A stretch of DNA of 12,049 nucleotides from Desulfobacterales bacterium (GTDB lineage: Bacteria > Desulfobacterota > Desulfobacteria > Desulfobacterales > JAFDCJ01). The stretch covers positions 4,500,602 to 4,512,650 of the forward strand of contig CP070771.1 of assembly GCA_020345785.1 (NCBI GenBank), in the 5' to 3' direction. The notes beneath the pieces are model-generated. The model was not told the DNA's origin. It did no database searches and saw nothing but the letters and a program-made list of their open reading frames with translations. Positions 6,272-12,049 of the stretch are shown here, piece after piece (position 1 is the first letter of the stretch; the number at the start of each line of letters is the position of its first letter). The position numbers and the translations under genes were made by a program.

Positions 6272-6706
6272 ATGTTGATTTATGATGATATATATTCCTG
6301 GGAAGGCTGGGGCGGCTCTTTGCGTTTGGCCAGCGGCAGGTGCCGATTGCGGATATTTGACCTAAAAAAGGGAGATAAAAAGGGTCTGGCGCATTTAAGA
6401 CCGATCATCGTTGTTGCATCGGATGTTTCTGAGAGCCGAATGTCGGTGCGCAGCTGTTGCGGACATATTGCCTCCAGCGTTGCCAGAGAATTCAACATCG
6501 CGCCCCATCGGATGATGTTTATCGAGTACTATCCTCAAACAGTTTACGGGGAACATCGAGACCGCGTTATTGCTGAAAAATACGACCTGGTGGACTTCAA
6601 CTGGCAAGAGGACAAAGCAATTGAACCCAAATGGCGGCCACTTCAGCCGCCCCTGCTCGATGTCGTCAAGGAACTCGTCGAAAGCACTAACCTAAAGAAG
6701 GTTTAG
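6272..6706 (+). CDS. Conserved-looking hypothetical protein, 144 residues
   Basis: I do not recognise a named family. The product starts MLIYDDIYSWEGWGG, has no signal peptide or membrane segment, and is probably cytoplasmic. It is rich in W, Y, H and R, with segments that look like real conserved protein: GRCRLRIFDLKKGD (22-35), LAHLRPIIVVASDV (39-52), a Cys pair with a His at C62-C63-G-H65, FNIAPHRMMFIEYYP (74-88) and PKWRPLQPPLLDVVKEL (119-135). The start at 6272 is preferred over the in-frame ATG at 6239 because GGAGG at 6261-6265 lies 6 bases upstream, while 6239 has no ribosome site. Codon use resembles the neighbours. It is divergent from the TraB-like gene and converges on the CPBP gene. 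Its stop codon lies inside a 9-bp repeat unit. The function is unknown. Confidence 0.85.
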   Translation: MLIYDDIYSWEGWGGSLRLASGRCRLRIFDLKKGDKKGLAHLRPIIVVASDVSESRMSVRSCCGHIASSVAREFNIAPHRMMFIEYYPQTVYGEHRDRVIAEKYDLVDFNWQEDKAIEPKWRPLQPPLLDVVKELVESTNLKKV

Positions 6707-6727
6707 ATGGTTAGGATCGTTTAGATT
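6701..6727. repeat. Three 9-bp repeat units containing the stop codons of two converging genes
   Basis: GTTTAGATG (6701-6709), GTTAGGATC (6710-6718) and GTTTAGATT (6719-6727) continue the 9-base family seen after purN. The TAG of the + strand hypothetical gene (6704-6706) is inside unit 1. The TAA of the - strand CPBP gene (6723-6721) is inside unit 3. The whole intergenic space is thus one mini-array. Confidence 0.8.
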
Positions 6728-7344
6728 GGAACCACCGCAAAGATCACCGTACTCCAAATTGAATGGGAAATGATTACCGGTGCCAGATTTTTAAAGCGCC
6801 AGTACATGGCGCCCCAGAAAGCTCCCGCCACAAAGGCCGCTCCGATAAGCATAAAATTAAACGACCAGATGTGTACGCCGGCATAAATGACGGTTGCCAG
6901 AAGCCAGCCCCGCCAATGGCCAAAGCGGGTCATCAGGTTTTTTTGCAGATAACCGCGCCAGTAAAGTTCTTCAGCAGGTCCGGTTATAAAAAAGAGCAGC
7001 ATTGCAATTACCCACATCGGTGTTCCGGCGCCCTTATCATAAACGCTCCCGATCTGTTGATCGGCAAAGGGCAGCAGGAAGATCGCAACCGTGTTACCGA
7101 CCCAGAAGATCAGGTACAGTGCGGCGGCTGATAGCAGACCAAGTATAACGGCCGTTGCGTTAAATTTTAGGTGTTCTGTTCGGTTGGATTGCAGCCCCAA
7201 AGACAAAAGGGCGAGGGTGGCCGCTGAAAGCGAGATCTTTATCCAAAAAGTGGACCAGGTGAGATAAAAAGTGACAAACCAAAGAAGGGCTGCCAACACG
7301 ACCGTTGCGATCAAGGGGATCGGCCGAAACTCGATGCGATTCAA
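6721..7344 (-). CDS. CPBP-family intramembrane metalloprotease (Rce1/CAAX-like)
   Basis: The CPBP (CAAX protease / bacteriocin-processing, ABI) family are multi-pass inner-membrane proteases. The 207-residue product is strongly hydrophobic, with segments near 10-30, 35-50, 62-92, 108-121, 146-160, 162-182 and 186-205. The catalytic motifs are visible: GPAEELYWRGYLQ with E125, E126 and R130; YAGVHIWSFNF with H158; and PVIISHSIWSTV with H194. The start is TTG at 7344, supported by GGAGGG 5 bases upstream. It overlaps the stop of the prenyltransferase gene as TTGA, so translation is probably coupled. The substrate is unknown; association with a prenyltransferase is not evidence of CAAX processing in a bacterium, since UbiA acts on quinone precursors. 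Its stop lies in a short 9-bp repeat block. Confidence 0.9.
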   Translation of the reverse strand: MNRIEFRPIPLIATVVLAALLWFVTFYLTWSTFWIKISLSAATLALLSLGLQSNRTEHLKFNATAVILGLLSAAALYLIFWVGNTVAIFLLPFADQQIGSVYDKGAGTPMWVIAMLLFFITGPAEELYWRGYLQKNLMTRFGHWRGWLLATVIYAGVHIWSFNFMLIGAAFVAGAFWGAMYWRFKNLAPVIISHSIWSTVIFAVVPI

Positions 7345-8228
7345 AATACACCCTCCAGCACCAGTGATACTACCAGCAGCACGCCAAACGCGGTGTCCAG
7401 TTGGGCAGTGCGGGCATCGGCATCAGCCGGTATCTGCTTCATCATCTGGCGCAGCAGACGCAAAGCCAGCGGCATCGACAGCAGAACAATCAACGACCAC
7501 ATATATAGCGGCCCAAAAATCGACATCAGAACGATTCCCAGATAAGCTGATAACACTAGGATAAAGTACAGCCAAAGTCCATTGCGCTGGCCCAGAACAA
7601 TTGCCAGGGTTAAAATACCTTTATCCCGATCATGGTTGATGTCGCGTATGTTGTTGGCCAGCAGTACCAAAGCTACCAGCGCTCCGAAAGGAAGGGAAAT
7701 CCAGAAAGCATTCAAGCTGAACGTTTGTCGCTGGACAAAATAAGCACCGGCCACCATCAGCGGTCCCCACATCAAAAATACTGAAATTTCTCCCAGCGCG
7801 CTGTATTTGTATTTAAGCGGCGGGGCCGTGTAGGTTAGGCTGGCAAATACGCCGGTTAAACCGATCCACAGCAGGGCCCAGCCGCGGGTGGCCGCCAGAT
7901 AAATACCGATGCAGGTAGACAGTGCGTAGAGGATGGCTGCTGCAGTCCGCACATGTTCGGCTTTCAGTTTTCCTTCCACCAGGGGGTGCGGCCGGTACTG
8001 GGCGGTGGAAACTTCCTGGGTGTCCACACCGCTTTTGACATCATAGTAATCGTTGATCAAATTGGTGGCTGCATGCAACAAAACTGTCCCACACAGGGTA
8101 ATCAGATAGTAGGCCCAGGAAAAACTTCCGTCGATGGCCCCCAAGGCACTGCCGACGCTGACGGAAATAGCTGTCATGGTAAAGGACCATGGGCGGCTGG
8201 CAAGAAACCAGTTGCGATAAATATTCAT
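7341..8228 (-). CDS. menA: UbiA-superfamily prenyltransferase, MenA-like (1,4-dihydroxy-2-naphthoate polyprenyltransferase)
   Basis: MenA attaches the polyprenyl tail to dihydroxynaphthoate in menaquinone synthesis, in the inner membrane. The 295-residue product has both Asp-rich Mg-diphosphate motifs: NDYYDVKSGVDT (59-70; D60, D63, D69) and NNIRDINHDRDKG (192-204; D196, D200, D202), plus YTAPPLKYKYSALGE (133-147) between them. This arrangement and wording is closest to MenA, and the helices fit the nine-transmembrane fold. The homologous UbiA-family enzyme of the futalosine route (MqnP) cannot be excluded, and no other menaquinone genes are in view. The ATG at 8228 lies 13 bases after GGAGG, a long spacing. 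A promoter at 8289-8317 fits. The downstream CPBP protease overlaps it by 3 bases (7341-7344 region). Confidence 0.88.
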   Translation of the reverse strand: MNIYRNWFLASRPWSFTMTAISVSVGSALGAIDGSFSWAYYLITLCGTVLLHAATNLINDYYDVKSGVDTQEVSTAQYRPHPLVEGKLKAEHVRTAAAILYALSTCIGIYLAATRGWALLWIGLTGVFASLTYTAPPLKYKYSALGEISVFLMWGPLMVAGAYFVQRQTFSLNAFWISLPFGALVALVLLANNIRDINHDRDKGILTLAIVLGQRNGLWLYFILVLSAYLGIVLMSIFGPLYMWSLIVLLSMPLALRLLRQMMKQIPADADARTAQLDTAFGVLLVVSLVLEGVF

Positions 8229-8288
8229 GCTTTTTGGGCATCCTCCTTTAGTTCTCGGGCTGAACTGCGTCGCGGCTCAACCAGGCGA

Positions 8289-8317
8289 ACAATAGGTTTT
8301 GTCGGATGGTATGTCAA
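8289..8317 (-). promoter_or_regulatory. Candidate sigma70 promoter for the prenyltransferase-CPBP operon
   Basis: TTGACA (8317-8312) on the - strand is a perfect -35 box, followed after 17 bases by TATTGT (8294-8289), 4 of 6 matches to the -10 box. The leader would be about 55 bases. The -35 box touches the first unit of the 7-bp repeat array, so array changes could affect upstream promoter contacts. Confidence 0.5.
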
Positions 8318-8378
8318 GGGTAAAGGAAAAGGGTATAGGGGGGAAGGTATAGGGTATAAGGTTTAAGGTGTATGGTTA
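8316..8378 (+). repeat. Array of nine 7-bp degenerate repeats (near AAGGTAT)
   Basis: Nine units keep an exact 7-base period on the + strand: AAGGGTA, AAGGAAA, AGGGTAT, AGGGGGG, AAGGTAT, AGGGTAT, AAGGTTT, AAGGTGT, ATGGTTA. No unit is part of a gene. The family recurs in opposite orientation at 9259-9280, on the far side of the DUF4124 gene. Confidence 0.8.
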
Positions 8379-8493
8379 AATTATAGTTGGTCGCCAGCGT
8401 ACACCCACTATATGTTTTCGGATATATTCGCAACCTGCAATCCGCATGCCAGCTCCCGCAGTTTAATCCTTCCTCTGTCTTCTGAATTCTTAG
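8379..8493. other. Spacer downstream of the DUF4124 gene
   Basis: No gene is visible. A weak stem of 9 bp with one G-T pair joins 8382-8390 to 8404-8412 across a 13-base loop. It has no T-run in the direction of the - strand transcript, so I do not call it a terminator. Confidence 0.3.
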
Positions 8494-9015
8494 TTACTGA
8501 GCCTCGCCTGCTTCGGCAGCCGACTGCCGCGCTTTTTTGGCTGCTGCCTCAGCCTCCTGCTCGGCCTCCTTGGCTTCGGCCTGAGCGGCTTCGGTTTCAT
8601 TCTTTATCCGTTGAATCTTTTTTCTGAACTGCTTCCTTTTTTCTTTGGTGGAGCTGAGTCTTCGGACGTATTCCTGGTTGTGCTCGGTTTCCTGCTGAAC
8701 TTTTTGCTTCGCTTCCTGGGCCCGTTCCTGGGCTTCGCGGGCCTTTATGGCAGCTTGCCGGGCAGCTTCACGTTTTTCAAACTGCTCGTATCGTTCGCGC
8801 AACTGCTGTTTCTTGCGCTCAATTGCGTCGATTTCCTGCCGGCTTTTTTCGGAGTAGCCGGTTACATCTTTCAATCTAACATTTTGAGGCGCTGGTTCAT
8901 CAGTGATGTGGGTAACCCCATTTTCGTCGATCCAGGTATAGAGCCTTTGGGCGCCAAGGTCGCAGGCACCCATTACGGCAAAAAGAAAGATGATCGCCGC
9001 TGTTACAATTTTCAT
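8494..9015 (-). CDS. DUF4124-domain exported coiled-coil protein
   Basis: DUF4124 is a short domain of unknown function at the N-terminus of many proteobacterial envelope proteins. The 173-residue product starts MKIVTAAIIFLFAVMGAC, a signal sequence that could be cut by signal peptidase I near LGA, or be lipidated at C18 (the box MGAC is atypical, and Asp at +2 would favour the inner membrane). The DUF4124-like part follows at about 23-42 (QRLYTWIDENGVTHITDEPA). The rest (about 55-173) is a long charged helix rich in E, K, Q, A and R, predicted as coiled coil, ending in an Ala/Glu-rich tail. The start at 9015 is chosen over an in-frame codon at 9045 because GGGAGG lies 5 bases upstream and the signal peptide begins there. 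It stands alone with a perfect promoter, bracketed by inverted 7-bp repeats. Confidence 0.85.
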   Translation of the reverse strand: MKIVTAAIIFLFAVMGACDLGAQRLYTWIDENGVTHITDEPAPQNVRLKDVTGYSEKSRQEIDAIERKKQQLRERYEQFEKREAARQAAIKAREAQERAQEAKQKVQQETEHNQEYVRRLSSTKEKRKQFRKKIQRIKNETEAAQAEAKEAEQEAEAAAKKARQSAAEAGEAQ

Positions 9016-9067
9016 CCTTGCCTCCCGTGGCTTTTGCGCAAACAAATAATTTTATAAGATATTGATC

Positions 9068-9096
9068 ATTATATGAATTTAAATTAATCCTGTCAA
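9068..9096 (-). promoter_or_regulatory. Perfect-consensus sigma70 promoter for the DUF4124 gene
   Basis: TTGACA (9096-9091), a 17-base AT-rich spacer and TATAAT (9073-9068) on the - strand match the consensus at all 12 positions. The predicted start near 9061 gives a leader of about 46 bases. A TGATCA palindrome lies at 9063-9068, at the -10/start region, and could be an operator, though six bases is short. Confidence 0.85.
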
Positions 9097-9258
9097 TTTT
9101 TCCCACCAAACATCGCTTCGGATGCGTGCCCTGATGTACACTCTAAACCACGGTTGGTAAGAGTACTCACAAAATCCAGGTGCTAAGTTGATCTTTGCGT
9201 GTTTGCAGCCTGCCGAGAGACTCTTTTTGGTTCCCGTTCATCCGGGTGAGGGTCGAGC

Positions 9259-9280
9259 CTTATACCTTACACCTTACACC
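9259..9280 (-). repeat. Inverted short block of the 7-bp repeat after the helicase gene
   Basis: On the - strand the block reads TGTAAGG, TGTAAGG, TATAAGG with a 7-base period, 16 bases after the helicase stop. It matches the AAGGTAT family at 8316-8378 in opposite orientation. The rest of the spacer, 9097-9258, shows no gene, RNA or strong hairpin that I can identify. Confidence 0.65.
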
Positions 9281-9295
9281 GACATTTTCTATCTT

Positions 9296-11650
9296 TTATC
9301 TTCTGACTGATACCTTTGCGTTCCAGAATTTCTGTAAATCTCTGGCAAACTGCTCCTGGTTTTTTACCTGGGTAGGATTCCACTCCGGGAGTAGAAGAGA
9401 TCGATAGCGATAGGTAGCATAGCGCTGATCAATCAGCAAAACGGCCCCCCGGTCGGTTTCGCTGCGAATCACCCGGCCGGCGGCCTGAAGCACCCGGTTG
9501 ATTCCCGGATATTGGTAGGCAAACTCGAAGCCTGCATTCAAAGTAGCGGTAAAATACTCACGGATCAATTCCCTTTCAAGGCAGATACCGGGAAGACCGA
9601 CGCCGACCACCACTGCTCCTGACAACCGATCGCCGACCAGATCGATGCCTTCCCCAAAAATTCCTCCCATCACGGCAAATCCTACCAGGGATGCGGGGTT
9701 GTCCCGGCTGAAACGCTGTAGAAACTCGTCTCTTTCGCCTTCGCTCATCGCCGGGGTTTGGACAATAGTTTCGCTGTCAGGGCAATCGGATTTAAAAATC
9801 TCGAAAACCATTTGCAGATATTCATAAGACGGAAAGAAGACCAAATAATTGCCTTTTTTCTGATTAATGAAGCTGCAAATCGTGCGGCAAACGTGATGCT
9901 TGGTGCTTTGCCTTTGCCGATAAAGGGTGGAAAGCCGGTCGCTGACAAAAAGCCCTAAATTTTCAGTGTCAAATGGAGACGGCAGTATCAAATGGGCGGC
10001 GCTTTCATAGCAGCCTAGGATTTTTTGAAAGTATGCCATGGGTGTCATGGTGGCCGAAAAAAAGACTGCTGCCATACATCGGTTCAGCGCATTTTTTAAC
10101 TGGATCGACGGATCAATACAAAACAGCTTGAGCTTCAGATCCTTATTGATTTTTTCAAAACAAGTTGCGTAACTTTCATCGTATTGTTCTGCCACCCGCA
10201 TAAAGCCTGATATCTTAAAATACAGGTCGAGAAGATCCTCGTGAAATTTCGCTTTTAGGTTGCGGGAAAGCCAGCGTTCAGTGATTCTGAGAAATCCTCG
10301 CAACAGTGGAAACAACTCATCGGGTGGCTCTTTTTCGTGCCAGACAAAACCGGCTTCATCAGATTTTTTTCCGGCCTTGATCATCCAGGAATTAATTTTA
10401 CCAAGGCTTTTATACACTGCGGGGAGCTCGCTTCGAACGGCGCGGCGGACATCCAGCAGTGGCTGTTTGAATATTTCGGCTGAAAACATCTCCCGTGAAC
10501 GATCCACCAGGTTATGTGCCTCATCGATCAAAAACGTGTAATCACCGGATTCTTCCAGGAAAAAGCGGCGCAAAAAAACGCGCGGATCAAAGGCATAATT
10601 ATAGTCGCATATGATGCAGTCCGCCCAAAGCGACAATTCAAGGCAAAACTCAAACGGACAGATCCGGTGGGATCGTGCGAACTGCTCCAACGCCTCGCGC
10701 GTAAATGCGTCTTGTAGAAATATATCTTCAAGGGCGCCATTGAGACGGTCAAAGTGACCCCGGGCAAATTCACATTCTTCCGGATGGCAGGTAGAATCGG
10801 GATTGAAACAGATTTTTTCTTTGGCGGTGATTGTCAGCGACTTGAGCTTGAGATTATTTTTGCGCAATTCGTCCAGCGCTTTTTCCGCAGCGATTCGCCC
10901 GGTGGTGCGGGCCGTCAGATAGAAAATTTTGGTGCTGATGCCTTCGCCGATGGCCTTTACGGACGAAAACATGGCCGCCATGGTTTTGCCGATACCGGTG
11001 GCAGCCTGGACCAACAGCTGGCCTTCATTTTTAATGGCTCGATAAACACCAACCGCCATCTCGCGCTGCCCCGGGCGGTAATGTGCAAATGGAAATTTAA
11101 GTCGGCGAATGGATGTATCGCGCGCATGCTGCCAGCGGACGATAGTCTGTGCCCATTGAAGATACCTGGCTACCAGATCCTGGAAAAAAGATTCCAATTC
11201 AGCCACAGTGAAATGCTTTTGAAAATTGATAATGTCACCAGTATCCACCTGATAGTATGTCAACCGGGTATCGATCTCGGCAAGATTGTGATCCTTGGCA
11301 TAGATGTAGGCGTAGCTTTTGACTTGGCCCCAGTGGGTGGGATCCTCCTGATGTTCGAAATGATCCAGACTGCGGGTGGTGGTCTTAATCTCTTCGATTA
11401 GAATTTGATCGGAATCCGCCAGGACCCCGTCGATGCGGCCGCCAATGGCCAACGTGAACAGTTCTGTCTCAACATCGTATGAGACAGCCACTTCTGCTTG
11501 ATAATTTTCCGGGCGAGATTGCTGAATTCTCTGATGGATTCGAATGGCCTCAACCGGCCGAGTCGAGGATAAAAATTCAAACGCTAAATCTCCGGAGCGC
11601 AGAACATATGCAACCAGATCGCGAACGGCTATTTTCAGGATTTTTTTCAA
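9296..11650 (-). CDS. RecB/Cas4-like nuclease fused to an XPD/DinG-type Fe-S superfamily 2 helicase
   Basis: Probably a DNA repair or recombination enzyme that unwinds and cuts DNA in the cytoplasm. The 784-residue product starts with a PD-(D/E)XK nuclease domain (about 1-180): GRIDG with D74, LIEEIK with E87 and K89, and the RecB-family QxxxY at Q109/Y113. The helicase follows: Walker A ATGIGKT (217-223); an Fe-S region with C281, C288, C293 and probably C331 (ICPFEFC), other candidates being C336, C345 and C348; DEAH box LIDEAHNL (374-381); FSATMTPM (531-538); and motif VI QAAGRVIRS (722-730). This combination is typical of bacterial DinG/Rad3-like proteins with an N-terminal exonuclease. 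Every catalytic motif expected is present. The start is TTG at 11650, the first possible one because an in-frame stop lies two codons upstream; its ribosome site is weak. No partner gene adjoins it, so its pathway is unknown. Confidence 0.9.
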   Translation of the reverse strand: MKKILKIAVRDLVAYVLRSGDLAFEFLSSTRPVEAIRIHQRIQQSRPENYQAEVAVSYDVETELFTLAIGGRIDGVLADSDQILIEEIKTTTRSLDHFEHQEDPTHWGQVKSYAYIYAKDHNLAEIDTRLTYYQVDTGDIINFQKHFTVAELESFFQDLVARYLQWAQTIVRWQHARDTSIRRLKFPFAHYRPGQREMAVGVYRAIKNEGQLLVQAATGIGKTMAAMFSSVKAIGEGISTKIFYLTARTTGRIAAEKALDELRKNNLKLKSLTITAKEKICFNPDSTCHPEECEFARGHFDRLNGALEDIFLQDAFTREALEQFARSHRICPFEFCLELSLWADCIICDYNYAFDPRVFLRRFFLEESGDYTFLIDEAHNLVDRSREMFSAEIFKQPLLDVRRAVRSELPAVYKSLGKINSWMIKAGKKSDEAGFVWHEKEPPDELFPLLRGFLRITERWLSRNLKAKFHEDLLDLYFKISGFMRVAEQYDESYATCFEKINKDLKLKLFCIDPSIQLKNALNRCMAAVFFSATMTPMAYFQKILGCYESAAHLILPSPFDTENLGLFVSDRLSTLYRQRQSTKHHVCRTICSFINQKKGNYLVFFPSYEYLQMVFEIFKSDCPDSETIVQTPAMSEGERDEFLQRFSRDNPASLVGFAVMGGIFGEGIDLVGDRLSGAVVVGVGLPGICLERELIREYFTATLNAGFEFAYQYPGINRVLQAAGRVIRSETDRGAVLLIDQRYATYRYRSLLLPEWNPTQVKNQEQFARDLQKFWNAKVSVRR

Positions 11651-11674
11651 TGTTCAATGATTTCTTGCCATACA

Positions 11675-11694
11675 AATCCCGCCGAGGCGGGATT
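11675..11694. repeat. Perfect 8-bp GC-rich palindrome upstream of the helicase gene
   Basis: AATCCCGC (11675-11682) and GCGGGATT (11687-11694) form a perfect 8-bp stem with loop CGAG. It lies 25 bases ahead of the helicase start, within the probable leader. No T-run follows on either strand, so a terminator is unlikely; an attenuator or REP-like palindrome fits better. Confidence 0.65.
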
Positions 11695-11737
11695 GCACGT
11701 TCAGCGATAAGAGTCCTGACGTCCTCTTGCCTTTTCC

Positions 11738-11749
11738 CGCCTGAAGGCG
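11738..11749. repeat. Short 4-bp hairpin with TGAA loop
   Basis: CGCC (11738-11741) pairs with GGCG (11746-11749) around TGAA. Weak by itself, but it lies between two strong palindromes and shares the CCCGCC core of the one at 11675. Confidence 0.4.
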
Positions 11750-11761
11750 TGATAATTCAAG

Positions 11762-11786
11762 CCATCCCGTGCGCTGCACGGGGTGG
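11762..11786. repeat. Strong 11-bp hairpin
   Basis: CCATCCCGTGC (11762-11772) pairs with GCACGGGGTGG (11776-11786) over 11 bp with a single G-T pair and a 3-base loop. It is the strongest stem in the window. No T-run follows on either strand. It may be part of a structured RNA or a mobile palindromic repeat; neither can be decided here. Confidence 0.65.
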
Positions 11787-12049
11787 TCGTTGACTCCATT
11801 TTTGGAATTCGATTGCAAATAATCCGGGTGCCCTGTGAAATGAGGGGTCGGTATCCGCTGAATTCAAAATCAGGAGATCGCCAGATAGTACATTATCTTG
11901 GAAAAATACAGAAAAAAATGCAATGGTAAAGTTACTCCATTCATAAGCCACGCCGACCTATCGGGATGAGTATTGAAAAGGTTTTATCGGTGCAGCGGGA
12001 GTATTTTTCGGTGGTCCAAACATAAACCATGCCGATGGCATATGAATGG

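Larger units (their letters stand above)
11651..12049. other. Gene-poor stretch of 399 bases at the right edge
   Basis: No convincing gene. A - strand reading of 64 codons (11757-11951, GTG start) lacks a ribosome site, and its end runs through the hairpin at 11762-11786, so it is probably not real. The left half holds strong palindromes; the right half is AT-rich. A 19-codon + strand reading (11966-12025) might be the broken start of a gene that continues past the window. Confidence 0.5.

Noticed and set aside
8041..8241. 66-codon - strand frame starting 13 bases before the prenyltransferase start
   Set aside because: It lies out of frame within the prenyltransferase gene, with its ATG directly against GGAGG and no sensible product.
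8611..9057. 148-codon open frame on the + strand
   Set aside because: It mirrors the Glu/Lys-rich coiled coil of the DUF4124 gene, giving a Phe/Leu-rich artefact with no ribosome site.
10754..11401. 215-codon open frame on the + strand
   Set aside because: It is entirely antisense to the helicase gene, which has every catalytic motif; composition looks like a frame shadow.
9296..11650. Cas4 or a CRISPR-associated DinG helicase
   Set aside because: The nuclease domain is Cas4-like only at superfamily level, and there is no CRISPR array or other cas gene in view.
11757..11951. Small - strand gene of 64 codons
   Set aside because: GTG start without a Shine-Dalgarno, no family resemblance, and its last codons run through a hairpin.

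Overview
The window looks like ordinary chromosome from a Gram-negative anaerobe. A Desulfobacterota (former Deltaproteobacteria, Desulfobacteraceae-like) origin is my best guess. It rests on gene style only: a single long Rel/SpoT enzyme, a zinc-ribbon type L28, an outer-membrane BamD lipoprotein, a MenA-type prenyltransferase, middling GC, and intergenic spacers full of short degenerate tandem repeats. No taxonomic search could be run.

Layout, left to right. Positions 1-1271 hold the C-terminal part of a bifunctional (p)ppGpp synthetase/hydrolase on the + strand. It converges on a - strand cluster, trxA (2434-2760) > bamD (1650-2333) > rpmB (1377-1568), which is driven by a perfect sigma70-type promoter at 2802-2830. 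Divergent from trxA is a long PurN variant (3023-3817, TTG start). It converges on a second - strand unit: a TraB/PrgY-like membrane protein (4980-6164) followed by a SPOR-NlpC/P60 cell-wall hydrolase (4101-4964). A small uncharacterised + strand gene (6272-6706) converges on a third - strand unit: a MenA/UbiA-type prenyltransferase (7341-8228) whose stop codon overlaps the start of a CPBP-family membrane protease (6721-7344). Next comes a monocistronic DUF4124-like secreted coiled-coil protein (8494-9015), again with a perfect consensus promoter. It is followed by a large nuclease-helicase fusion (9296-11650: RecB/Cas4-like nuclease plus XPD/DinG-type Fe-S helicase). The last 400 bases have no convincing gene but contain strong hairpins.

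The genes are mostly housekeeping: stringent response, translation, envelope biogenesis, redox, purine synthesis, quinone synthesis and DNA repair. I see no defence island, CRISPR array, prophage or complete insertion sequence. The least ordinary thing is between the genes. Three families of short, strictly phased, degenerate tandem repeats occupy spacers: a 7-mer near GAATATT, a 9-mer near GTTTAGATG, and a 7-mer near AAGGTAT. They appear as facing inverted arrays at all three convergent junctions and on both sides of the DUF4124 gene. In several places an array begins exactly at a stop codon or contains it. This is the pattern most worth following up. The long PurN insertion, the nuclease-helicase fusion and the uncharacterised 144-residue protein come next.
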